A stretch of 64,000 nt of DNA from Closterium sp. Naga37s-1 (taxonomy: Eukaryota; Streptophyta; Zygnematophyceae; Desmidiales; Closteriaceae). Of this stretch, positions 49,783 through 59,800 are shown in pieces. The notes below the pieces were generated by a model. That model was not told the origin of the DNA, ran no database searches, and saw only the letters and a list, made by a program, of their open reading frames with translations. The stretch spans positions 2,203,501-2,267,500 of the forward strand of contig CANJKZ010000010.1 of NCBI GenBank assembly GCA_947471745.1. The letters are read 5' to 3'. The position numbers and the translations under genes were made by a program. Each line of letters begins with the position of its first letter. Position 1 is the stretch's first letter.

Positions 49783-49961
49783 GACGCGACGGGCAGGGAG
49801 GCGCGACGGGCGCGAGGGGACAGGGCGGGCGCGACGGGCGCGAGGAGACGGGGCGGGCGCGACGATACGGCGCTACGGGCGTTGTAGGCTAGGCGCAACG
49901 GGCGCGAGAGGCTCAAGAGCGAGGAACGGGATCCAACAGGATCCTAACCTAGGCGATACCA

Positions 49962-50070
49962 TGTCAGAAACTGAATGATGTATGTATTATTGTGAGCTGG
50001 GGTACTTATACCTAACCCTAACAACTGTACCCCACATGACATGCCTCGCTACAGGCTTCAACATTTGACA
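49962..50070 (-). repeat. 5' LTR of element D (109 bp)
   Basis: Same length and ends as 27485-27593, with about ten differences by eye. A GATACCA primer-site complement (49955-49961) lies inside it and ATTGC (50071-50075) outside. Confidence 0.92.
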
Positions 50071-50075
50071 ATTGC

Positions 50076-50230
50076 CAACAATCACTGGGTTTTGTTTGAG
50101 CGCTGAATTCCGTGTCTCCGATTCGTGAGTGTTTGATTCTATTTGCCTAGTCTTTTTCGGGTGTGACTTGAATGAGGATGGAAGTTGGGGGATGCCACCA
50201 GGCAATCGCTGCATATACGCAGGTACATGT
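50076..50230 (-). mobile_element. Element G, displaced 5' part (right of the nest)
   Basis: Sequence directly after the right copy of D's target duplication (ATTGC, 50071-50075). Removing D joins it to the gag start of G at 27479, so it should be the 5' leader of G. I could not find an LTR or primer site here, and the right limit, before the COX17 fragment at 50250, is a guess. Confidence 0.45.
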
Positions 50231-50249
50231 ATGTACCATATGAGGCAGT

Positions 50250-50370
50250 AACTTTAAAGCCCTTGCTGTGCAAGCACTGTTTGTGCGCCTCGATCCACTT
50301 AGTGCATGCCTCCTCCCCGTGCTCCACAATGCACTCGTCCCTCAGCTTCTCACTCATCAGCACAACATTT
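50250..50370 (-). pseudogene. COX17 fragment, C-terminal half
   Basis: Minus-strand copy of the second half of COX17 ([14 protein letters not shown]..., ending HSKGFKV). The upstream half is reduced to a KCCA-like remnant in another frame. No stop follows the homologous end; the frame runs on into unrelated sequence. The C-x9-C of the second helix is kept. It is a decayed duplicate of the gene 180 bp away. Confidence 0.82.
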
Positions 50371-50429
50371 CTTCTTCTCTTGCATGCATATCAACAGTAC
50401 ATACTGGAGCCTATCCTATATAATCCCAG

Positions 50430-50630
50430 TCAGACATTAAAACCCTCGCTTCGTAAGCACTGTTTGTGCGCCTCGATCCACTTGGTGCACGCCTCCTCCC
50501 CGTGTTCCACAATGCACTCGTCCCTCAGCTTCTTGGTCGTCGGGCACGCACAGCAGATCTTCTTCTTCGGCTTCTCTTGCTGCTCTTGCTTCTCTTGCGC
50601 TGCTGCCTCGCCCTTCACAGGTGAAGACAT
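50430..50630 (-). CDS. COX17: Cytochrome c oxidase copper chaperone COX17
   Basis: A 66-residue protein on the minus strand, complete from [12 protein letters not shown] to a stop after RSEGFNV. In this family the protein carries Cu(I) in the mitochondrial intermembrane space and hands it to SCO1 and COX11 for the CuB and CuA sites of complex IV. Visible hallmarks are the Lys-rich [11 protein letters not shown] entry with the copper-binding CC-x-C and two C-x9-C helices ([22 protein letters not shown]). A Gln/Glu-rich N-terminal tail of about 20 residues precedes them. Length and motifs match plant COX17 (about 70 residues), and the frame needs no intron. Partial copies lie on both sides (50250-50370, 50735-50855, 50918-50964). 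This is the only copy with both halves intact, hence the likely active gene. Confidence 0.9.
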   Translation of the reverse strand: MSSPVKGEAAAQEKQEQQEKPKKKICCACPTTKKLRDECIVEHGEEACTKWIEAHKQCLRSEGFNV

Positions 50631-50734
50631 GATGCCGCTTCAAAAGAGGACCAAACTGGAGGGCACAAGTGGAGGGGCACAAGGGGAGGGCAGGGAGAAG
50701 GGGAACATAGGGGGCCAGTGGGGGTCAGGGGGGG

Positions 50735-50855
50735 GCACTCGTCCCTCAGCTTCTTGGTCGTGGGGCACGCACAGCATATCTTCTTCTTCGGCTTCTCTTG
50801 CGCTGATGCCTCTGCCTTGTCTACTGCCTCCACCTTGCCTGAAAATGACTTGGCG
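50735..50855 (-). pseudogene. COX17 fragment, N-terminal half
   Basis: Minus-strand copy matching the COX17 tail and first Cys motif (FSGKVEAVDKAEASAQEK, then [19 protein letters not shown]). The homologous start codon reads AAG, and similarity stops right after LRDEC, so the second helix is missing. The break falls at the same place where the C-terminal fragment at 50250-50370 begins to match. Confidence 0.82.
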
Positions 50856-50917
50856 CTGGTTTGATGGAGGGCCAAACTGGAGGGCACGGGGGGGTTCAGT
50901 GGGGTTGAGTGGTGCCT

Positions 50918-50964
50918 CTCCGTGTAGCTTCTGATGCCTCGGCCTTCACAGGTGATGATGACAT
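50918..50964 (-). pseudogene. COX17 fragment, start region only
   Basis: Minus-strand ATG at 50962-50964 begins MSSSPVKAEASEA, close to the [11 protein letters not shown] start of COX17. It then diverges. It is the third partial copy on this side. The flanking GGAGGGCACAAGGGGAGGGCA sequence also recurs between copies, so the duplicated unit includes non-coding DNA. Confidence 0.65.
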
Positions 50965-51272
50965 GGAGCTGGCATGGCGGAAGAACAAACTTAAGAGCAC
51001 AACGGGAGGGCACAAAGGGAGGGCACAAGGGGAGCGCACAAGGGGAGCATCGGATGTGGCAATGTGTCACAGTGGAAAACGGAGGGATCGGATGTAGCGA
51101 TGCTTCGTAGAGAAGGCATTAGCGGGACCGGCAGGGGTAGGGAGAAAAGGGGATCAACTAGAATTACATCAACAGGGAGCAGGAGATATCATAGCAAGGT
51201 TCGCGTGCGCCTGGCACTCGCCAATAGCTCCTCTCTGTTCCCTTGCCTGCTGACTCTCAGCTTTCTCACGTG

Positions 51273-51411
51273 AAGAGGGGAGGCGTGTGAGGAGGGGAGG
51301 CGTGTGAGGAGGGGAGGCGTGTGAGGAGGGGAGGCGTGTGAGGAGGGGAGGCGTGTGAGGAGGGGAGGCGTGTGAGGAGGGGAGGCGTGTGAGGAGGGGA
51401 GGCGTGTGAGC
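51273..51411. repeat. 17-bp minisatellite, about 8 copies
   Basis: Clean tandem repeats of AGGAGGGGAGGCGTGTG. They adjoin a second, unrelated array. There are no spacers of unique sequence, so it is not a CRISPR. Confidence 0.92.
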
Positions 51412-51705
51412 AGGGAGGGCACGCGAGAGGAAGAGGGCGCATGCGAGAGGAGAGGGCGCATGCGAGAGGAGAGGGCGCATGCGAGAGGAGAGGGCGCATG
51501 CGAGAGGAGAGGGCGCATGCGAGAGGAGAGGGCGCATGCGAGAGGAGAGGGCGCATGCGAGAGGAGAGGGCGCATGCGAGAGGAGAGGGCGCATGCGAGA
51601 GGAGAGGGCGCATGCGAGAGGAGAGGGCGCATGCGAGAGGAGAGGGCGCATGCGAGAGGAGAGGGCGCATGCGAGAGGAGAGGGCGCATGCGAGAGGAGG
51701 GAGCA
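51412..51705. repeat. 19-bp minisatellite, about 14 copies
   Basis: Near-perfect repeats of GCGAGAGGAGAGGGCGCAT. Each unit junction forms the 8-bp palindrome CGCATGCG. Because 19 is not a multiple of 3, all frames stay open on both strands and produce spurious Arg/Glu-rich and Ser/Pro/Leu-rich open frames. Confidence 0.93.
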
Positions 51706-52397
51706 GAGAGGAGGGTAGGGGGGCAGCAGTTGTGTCGGAATGGGGAAAAGGACTATGGAAAGGGGACTAGATGAGAGAGGAGCATGTCACGTCACATCAC
51801 GCCTGCGGCACGGGCTACCCAATCGCTGCGCAATAAACCCGATCACATGATACTAACCCGATCCGCGCATCTCTGATACACACCTGATCGCCGCTAGCGA
51901 GTCGACGAAAACCGGAATAAGCCACGCGGCCGAAGAGGGTGGTCAGGAGCCACGTTTTTTAGTCGACACAAAACACGGCTGCAGGTGGCTTCAGCGAGTC
52001 GACGAAACGCGGAATAAGCGACGCGGCTGAGGAGGGTGGTCAGGTGCGACTCGATCCCCACGTCGATCTGCTGCTACTAGTCGGTATTGTGCACGCCTAT
52101 CAAGACTGCGCGACAGCAGCGAAGTGCCGAGAAGTGAACACGAGGCAGCAGAAAGTACGGAGGGCGTGGACGTGGGTTACGTAAGCGTCAGAAACTATGG
52201 GAGAGTCTGTCCTGTTTTGCTGTGCTGAATTATCCCTTTTGTTGTAGCGTGTCGCTCTAATCGTACATGACGTACACGCCCCCTATGACGTCCGCGGTAT
52301 AGGAGGGGATGCTGGCGATGACCGCCACGTGTCGTCCTCTAAAAATTCGGGCATGAAATTTCGAAAGAAAGAGCGCGAATCCCCGTCATTCACAGAT
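51706..52397. other. Intergenic DNA with a 51-bp direct repeat pair
   Basis: No gene recognised. 51897-51947 and 51994-52044 are two similar 51-bp copies (GCGAGTCGACGAAA ... GGTGGTCAGG, about 88% alike) separated by 46 bp. The last bases (TTCACAGAT, 52389-52397) are the left target duplication of the MITE. Confidence 0.6.
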
Positions 52398-52980
52398 GGG
52401 GAATGATCATACTGGGGCCTCGGATTAGCAGAAAGATGGCCAACTTGGGGCCTCGTGATTCGCGACCCTACGAAGGAGGTCCGAAGCCACCCACAAGCCT
52501 AGGCAGCTAGGCCGAGCTCGCCACGTCACCACCTGCTGGCTTGGGCTTGACGGATTTCGCTAGCACCCTGGTTCACGGGAGCAGTGCTCGTCAGACCACT
52601 CAAAATGGGCAGTACAGATACTTCAGCAAAATAACCCAGAAATAAACATTTTAGCCCGAAAATATTTTCGTAGTTGTAAAAAAAATAACATTTTATTGGA
52701 TGGCATAAAATTAGGGAGGCAACAACCCTAAAAACATGCGACAATGTGTTTAGGGTTGATGCCTCCCTGACCGGATGCATGCCCGTATGGGGTTTATATT
52801 TTTTGCCACGTTGTCCGTTCAGAAATCCGTCACCTCGAGTGGTCAGGTCTGACGGAGCGCGTGGGTGAGGCCCGAAATTGGTTAGAGACAGGTCCGGACC
52901 AGGTTCGAAACATCGCGACACACGAGGCCCCAAGTCGGCTCTATTCCTAGAACTTCGGGGCCCCAATCTGATCACTTCCC
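52398..52980. mobile_element. MULE-like MITE (583 bp)
   Basis: Non-autonomous DNA transposon. It is flanked by a perfect 9-bp target duplication TTCACAGAT (52389-52397 and 52981-52989), the size typical of Mutator-like elements. Its ends are long imperfect inverted repeats of about 75-80 bp: GGGGAATGATCATACTGGGG at the left against GGGAAGTGATCAGATTGGGG at the right, then both continue through ACTTGGGGCCTCGTG and a TCGCGA motif. There is no transposase. The centre holds a second hairpin (52713-52768). The 149-residue minus-strand open frame inside has no recognisable domain and is not a gene. Confidence 0.82.
52713..52768. repeat. Internal hairpin of the MITE
   Basis: AGGGAGGC, CAACCCTAAA and ACA on the left pair with TGT, TTTAGGGTTG and GCCTCCCT on the right around a short loop. 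The stem is about 21 bp with only small bulges. It is unlike the terminal repeats, so it may be an older palindromic element captured inside. Confidence 0.75.
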
Positions 52981-52989
52981 TTCACAGAT

Positions 52990-53891
52990 TCATACACTCA
53001 CATACAGTAAGAGATCTTCCAACACCACGTCTTTTGATACATTAACCTGGCTGTATTATGAATACATTTTCCAAATTAACGACATTATGGTAAGAAAAAA
53101 GATAATGATTTTCGTCGTGTCAAGATTCTTACGTAAGCCTTGGAGGCTACAAGTAGGTGTTGCAGTAAGGTTTCTATGTTTTGGGTTGAAGTACACGATT
53201 AGAAGAGTTTTATATCGAGAACCACTTCTGAAGCACATCCCTCCCCACTCCCCGCGCATGTGCATGTACTAGCTTCTGTTCCATTCCATCCACATTCCAC
53301 CCACATTCTCACGCTAGCAGCTCCATCGTTCAGACACAACAGCAACATTCCCAGTCTTTTCTAGTAGTTTTCGGACGCCTCGGCAGAAAAGCGGAATCTC
53401 GAGTTTCTTGACGTTCAGCCAGAGACAGCATCTTCAAGACCAACTCACGTAAGATCGTACATTCTATTTGAAGCACGAATCGCATTTCGCTAGTGGCTTG
53501 GTGCTAGTCCTTCGATAGGCGAGTGAGTTTCCGTCCCAGAGGTCTCCCTCGAGAACTTCATCGCGTAGATCCGGCTGCCCCCGGTTACTGAAATTTCGCC
53601 CGCGGAGGCACGAGTGAGTCGGTTGCTGCGGACGTTCAAACACGTCATTATTCCGCCCGACTCACTCATTCGTGCCTTCGGAATCACTACTGAGCATAAA
53701 GCCGTTCTAATCCGCTCCCTCTGCCGGTTAAGTTCGTCCGTCCGCGCGCCTGCTTCTGCATCTGCGCTCTCTCGCCCTTCTCTCGTGCCACCGTCGACTT
53801 ACATCGCTGTAACGAATCTGCTCTTTAATGTCACTGCTCCTCCTCGTCCTCCCGTATTCCCTTTCCTCCTCCTCGCTTCGATACAAGCAGA
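52990..53891. other. Upstream region of SurE
   Basis: About 900 bp without a recognised gene. Short plus-strand open frames at 53087-53272 and 53614-53931 lack domains; the second overlaps the SurE start in another frame. No TATA box stands out. The stretch should contain the SurE promoter and 5' leader, with a CT-rich leader just before the ATG (53820-53885). Confidence 0.45.
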
Positions 53892-56800
53892 ATGGCGGCC
53901 AATGACGCGCTGCCAGCTGTCCTGGTGGTGAACGACGATGGGATCGAGGCTCCGGGAATCAAGGCGCTCGTGGCGGTGCTCGGCTCGGCTGGCTTCTGCC
54001 GCGTCTTCGTCTGCGCGCCCGACGTGTACGTCGCCTTGCCCCTCCTTCGCGCCCTCTCTGTGCATCCATTTCCCCCCCCTGTGCGCCTGACGTGCACGTC
54101 GCACCGCGTCCCATGAACCCTGACTGCCGCCCACACCATAACTGCTTCCCCTCCCGTCTCGCCGCCTCCTCTCCCCCTCAATCCCCTCCAGGAGGGGCCT
54201 GATGGAGGTCTAGGAGGGGCGGATGAGGCGCACTCTGACGCCAAGCACTCTATGTTGAGCCGTGTCTTCGCCTTGCTCCTCTCTGCCCCACTGTGACCCT
54301 CTGTTCCCTATTCTCCCCGGTGCCGTACTGTCATGGTCTTGCCAGGGAGAAGTCAGCATGCGCGCAGTTCATCCCATCCAGGAGGCACTTGAGGCGAGCC
54401 TGGTGGAGGACTATGAGGGGCACATTTTGAATCCAAGCACTCAATGCCAACCCGTATCTTCTGCTTGCCCCTCTGTGCCCCTTTCTGCCCCACGCCAGGG
54501 AGATGTCAGCGTGTGCGCAGTCCTTCAGCATCCATGAGACACTCGAGGCCAACCTGGTGGAGGACTGTGAGGGGCGCACATTCTGAATCCAAGCACTCAA
54601 TGCCAATCCGTGTCTTCATCATGCCCCTCTGTACCCATCTGTACCCCTATGATGCCCTCTGTTCCCCGTGTCAGCGAGAAGTCCATCACCATCCGGAAGA
54701 CACTTGAGGCGAATCTGGTGGAGGACTATGAGGGGCACATTTTGAATCCAACCTGTGTCTTCACCGTCTCTGTACCCGTCTGTACCAATCTCTACCCGCC
54801 TGTGCCCCTCTGTACCTCTCTATGACCCGCACCAGGGAGAGGTCAGCGTGTGCGCAGTCCATCACCATCCGAAAGACGCTCGAGGCGAATCTGGTGGAGG
54901 ACTATGAGGGCGCTGCTGTGGCATACTCGCTCACAGGTGCGCGCTGCTGTTCCTGCTCGTTCGTAGCTGTCTCTCCTGATTATTCACAACTTAAACACCC
55001 TTTCCGTCCACACACTGCGCTTCAGCCCATTCGTTGTTGGTCTTTTCTTCTTGTATGAAGAATGTTGGTTCGAAAAAGCTTGGGATGAATCTCTGTCCCC
55101 CCTGCCTGCTCCCAACAGGCACACGTGCAGACTGTGCGTCCATGGGCCTTTCGGGTGACCTGTGACTCGACTCAAAGGTCCCCTTTCTCTTCTCCCTCCT
55201 GCCTGCTCCCAATCCCCACAGGCACACCGGCAGACTGTGCGTCTGCGGGCCTCTCAGTTAATGTTGAGTCGTCTCAGAAGTTAAGACGTTCAGAACTTTT
55301 CCCTGTTCTCCTCCCCCTGCCTTTCCCAACAGGCACACCGGCAGACTGTGCGTCTCTATGGGGCTTTCTGGCCAGCTCTTCAAGGGCATCAAGCCCCTCC
55401 TGGTATGGAGTGGTTCAAAGCGGTACAGCGAGGCTCATGTGGTCAAAACACGGTCAAAGCGAAGCCATTAGTTTCAAGCATGGTCTAATTGCTCGACTGT
55501 GTGTTTCCTGGTGTTGTTGCTTCATGCGTGTCCTCAGGTGCCGTTCTCTTCTCAAAGATACCACTGTCGTATCCGTCAAAATAAGATCGCTCTGTTTTGT
55601 GAATCTTGTTTTGTTGTACATCCTTTTCTCTCCTAGTCGGGGATCTCTTTTCTTTTCTCCTGATCCTTGTCTCTCTTGATCCTTTGCATCCGTTGCATGC
55701 ATGTTGATGGCGTGTGTGAGGTCAGGTCATCAGCGGCATCAACAAGGGCGCCAACACAGGCCGCCAAGTGTGAGTTACCGCCTGTGTTGCCGCTTCAGCA
55801 CCTGCTCGGTCACATCCCATCCCTGTGCTCAAAGCCACCTTCCATTTACCTCAAATCACGGCATCTACCTTCACCAGCAGAAGGACCCTTCTCAGCCATA
55901 TCCATGTGTTCTCTCACACCCTCGTTCGTGTCTTCCTGTGCTTGCATTGCATGCATGTGCTTCACGCAGTTCATCACGCATGTTGGCTTTTGAGTCGACT
56001 CAAAAGGGTCACAATTTGGAGGCGCCTCAAAAGTCTTTCTTCCTGTCCTTGCATTGCATGCATGTGCTTCTTGGAGTTCATCACGCATGTTGGCAACTTA
56101 GCATCCCCCTCACCTTGTTCTCCAGTCCAAGCACCCCTCACTGCTCCTCCTGTGCTTGCTTGGTCCTCTTCCACACGTTGAATCTCTTTTCTCCTGCCAT
56201 TGCCATGTCCGCAGCAGCATCTATTCAGGGACGGTGGCGGGTACAAGGGAGGCAGTGATTCAGAGAGCGCTCCAAGCCCCTTAGCTGCTCCTCTTGTGCT
56301 TACATGGCCCCCTTCCACACGTTGTACCGTCCCTATCCCTACCCACCATGGAACCGCCCAACCAACAGCATCTATTCCGGCACGGTGGCGGGCGCAAGGG
56401 AGGCCGTAATTCAGGGCGCTCCAGGCATCTCCATCTCCCTCGACTGGTCAGTGCCTTTTCCTTCTTTCAATGCTTGCACGCTTATCGTATTCCTCTGGAT
56501 GCTGCTTTCATGTTGTATGGGACGGGACCAACCAAGCGCAGCGCCCCTTGCTATGACAGAGTGATTGTCACTATAGTGACTGATCACCTTTTGTCCCTTT
56601 ATATATACTGTGCCTGCCCACCCACCCGTCCCATCCTTTCTTCCTTTCCCACCATCTCGCTCTCCATCAGGAACTGCTTGCATGACAGACTTACACTCCT
56701 CGTTGGTTCCACCTTTCATCCCATCCCATCCCATCCCATCCCATCCCATCCCATCCCATCCCATCCCATCCCATCCCATCCCATCCCATCCCATCCCATC

Positions 56801-59800
56801 CCATCCCGTCCCATCACATCTTCTCCACCATATCATTCCTTCCACTCCGTCCCCTCCTTCACATGCCTTTGGCCACACACTCACCAGGGCCGCTGCAAGC
56901 ACTGACGCCCACTTTTCTCCCGCCGCTGCCACGTGTCTGCCTCTCATTCGCTGCGTTCTCGAGGCAGCAACCTCTGGTCAGCTATCCAGCAGCGGAGGGG
57001 ACCCGCTGCTGCTGAACGTGAACGTGCCGCTTGACCCCGTCAAGTCCAAGGTGTGTGCTTTCTTCTGGCACCTGTATATGGCACCCATATATGGTATAGA
57101 ATGCTATGGCGTGCCATACTGGTAACAGCAGCGGCGCCCCTCAATCCTCAATCGTCCATCCTCCATCCTCTCATCCCTTTCATCCTTGGCAGGGCTTCAA
57201 ACTCGCCCAGCAAGGCCAAGAACGGGTGGCCTTTTCCTGGACGCACATTGCCAAGAAGTGCACCGGAGTGCAGCTGGCAGGGATGAGTGGTGCTCTGAAT
57301 CTCCCTTTGCCTCTCGTTCCTCCATCCTCTATCCTCCATTCCCTCAATCCTCAACAGGGCTTCAAGCTGGCCCAGCAAGGCCAGGCAAGGGTGGCCTTCC
57401 CCTGGACGCACATCGCCAAGAAGCGCACCGGAGTGCAGCTGGCAGGCATGGGGGGAGCGGCGGCAGGGGGCAGGGGACTTCCGGGCATGATGGGGGGCAG
57501 GGGCCTGCCGGGGATGATGGGAGGGAGGGGGCTGCCGGGAATGGTGGGAGGGAGGGGCCTCCCGGGCATGACTGGGCCTCCTGCGGTTTCTCTGGCTGAA
57601 ATCGGATCGGTTGCCTCTGCTGCTGTGGGTGCTCATCTCTTTCCTTCTTACGAGGTGACTTGTGAGTCAACTCAAAAGGCCTTCCGGGCATGACTGGGCC
57701 TGCTGCGGTCTCTCTGGCTGAAACTGGACCGGTTGCCTCTGCTGCTGTGAGTGCTCGTCTGTGTTCTTAGTAGTTTAGTATAGTCGTAGGTGTGAAAATA
57801 AGTCGCTGACAAAAGTGTTAAAAGTCTGATGTGTGTTATAATCATCATGCTGGCATGTAATGTTCCATGTGGCATAGTCTGCATGATAAAACCTTACATT
57901 TCTGGGCATGTAATGGTCCATGCAGGCTATGCCCTGTAATGCTGGAACATTACATGCCTAAATGGACGGCATGACTGGCCAGCCCAGCCTTACTGTCAAG
58001 CAACCCCAAAAGCTCATCCCTCTCAACCCCACGCACCCCTCTCAACCCCACGCGCCCCTCTCACCCCTGTGAACCCATCACAACCCGACGCACCCCTCTC
58101 ACCCCCACGCCACTCGCTCTCCCTCCCACGGGGCACAGCGCGGTCCAGAGTCCTGGCCGTCCACAAAGCCTCACTGTTACCTTAATAGTCTCGACCACAC
58201 ATCCCCTATCTCTGCCTCCCACAGGGCGCAGCGCGGTCCAAGACTCCTGGCGAGGAGAGCAGGGAGGATGGCGGGGACGAGCCATGGCAGCCACTCTCAC
58301 CCCTCTCACCACCCCATGCACTCATCTCACCTCTCTCTCTCGCATCCCACAGGGCGCAGCGCGGTCCAAGACTCCTGGCGAGGAGAGCAAGGAGGATGGC
58401 GGAGATGAGCCGTGGCAGCCGCTGCATAAGATGCACTTCCGGCACGAGGTGAGGTGCAGTTGACCATCGTTGGCAAGAGGCAGCTGCTGCGTAAGATGCA
58501 CTTCAGGCACAAGGTGAGCTGCAGTTGACCATCGTTGACCGCTGTTGACCATCGTTGACTGTCATTGACTGCCGTTGGCAAGAGGCAGTCGCTGCATAAG
58601 ATGCACTTCCGGCACAAGGGGAAGCGCAGTTGACCATTGTTGACCATGGTTGACACGAGGCAGCCACTCCATGAGATGCACTTGAGAAACGCCGTGAGGT
58701 GCATGTCGCATCAATAGTATGAGGATCAAGTGCGTGGGACTTGCTGGTCGAGCCAAGTACCGTGCCTTAGTCTCTGCTACTTCATTCCGGGCACTGCAGC
58801 TCTGGTGGCGTGCATGGGGCACTGCAGCTCTGGTGGCGTGCATGGGGCACTGCAGCTCTGGTGGCGTGCATGGGGCACTGCAGCTCTGGTGGCCTGCATG
58901 GGGCACTGCAGCTCTGCAGGCCTTTCACGTCGCCTGGCTGTTCAGAAACATCATCAGTCTCACACATCTCTCCCCCACAGTCGAATGGGTGGGACGTGCT
59001 TGACAAGGATCCCGCCTTTGGCTCCGGTGCGCTGCCAGCCTTTTACATAAACTGACTGTCAAAGCGTCAGTACCACCCCTCTCACCTGCACTCATCCGTC
59101 TCACCCCATCGCACCCTTCTTTCTCTCGCTCTCAGCCGAGTGGGTGGGACGTGCTTGACAAGGACCCCGCCCTGCTTTTGCGCCACTGCGCTGCCAGCCT
59201 TTCATGTGGCCTGACTGTACAAGAAACTCATCAGTAGCATCCCTAAATTCCCCCCACACCCCACTTCCCCTCGCAGCCTGACAAGGACCCCGCCCTGCTT
59301 TTGACTCCGCGAGTGGTGCGAGGACCCCGCCCTGCCATGTGATGTGAAATGCTGGCAAGGATCCGGCCTTTGACTCTGCTGCTCTACCAGCCTTTCACAT
59401 GGCCTGCCTGTTAAAGCGTCAGTAGCACCAGTCTCACCAATACTCACCCCTCTCACCTACCTCCCCCCCCCTCGCATCCCTCTCTCCTGCCCAGCCGAGT
59501 GGGTGGGATGTGCTTGACAAGGACCCCGCTTTTGACTCCGCTGCTCTCGCACTTGGCTATGTGAGTGGTGATGGGTGTGATGCGGTTGAGAGTGATGTTG
59601 GGTGTGTGAGTGGTGATGGGGGTGTGAGTGGTGATTATCACCTGCTCTTTCTATTCTCGCCTCTCTCCTCTCTCCTTTCCCATGCCTCCTTCCTCTCACT
59701 TGCCGTGCCATCCATCGACAGTCACTCCGTTCGCCGTTTTTTAGGTGCCTTTGAACTCCTCTCTGCCCTTGCTTATACCGTGCCACCCATGGTGCAGGTG

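Larger units (their letters stand above)
27485..50070 (-). mobile_element. Element D: Copia LTR element split by array E
   Basis: Minus-strand Copia of the A/B group. LTRs of 109 bp lie at 27485-27593 and 49962-50070, and a 5-bp target duplication ATTGC flanks them (27480-27484 and 50071-50075). A primer site TGGTATC (plus 49955-49961) and a purine tract (plus CACCCCCATAG, after 27593) are in place. Parts on the minus strand: leader (49783-49961 and 31890-32380), UBN2 gag (about 30790-31880), protease (LDSGASQCFF), pre-integrase and integrase (about 28900-30550), hinge (about 28100-28900) and an RNase H tail (27606-28085). I recognise no RT core. It is broken, with many breaks. The LTRs differ at about 10 of 109 sites. 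Confidence 0.9.

Noticed and set aside
51273-51705. CRISPR-like array
   Set aside because: Repeats follow each other directly with no unique spacers, and the context is a eukaryotic nuclear genome.
51169-51774. Overlapping open frames on both strands through the 51.3-51.7 kb repeats
   Set aside because: A 17- or 19-bp tandem unit without stops stays open in all frames. The products are pure repeat translations.
52526-52975. 149-residue open frame on the minus strand
   Set aside because: Lies entirely inside the MULE-like MITE, spans its inverted repeats, and shows no transposase or other domain.
53614-53931. 105-residue open frame overlapping the SurE start
   Set aside because: Different frame from SurE, no domain, and it ends 40 bp into SurE exon 1. 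At most an upstream leader frame.
56294-56947. Open frames with HPIPS repeats near 56.7 kb
   Set aside because: They read through the (CATCC)n microsatellite in a SurE intron. Only the exon 5 and exon 6 parts are coding.
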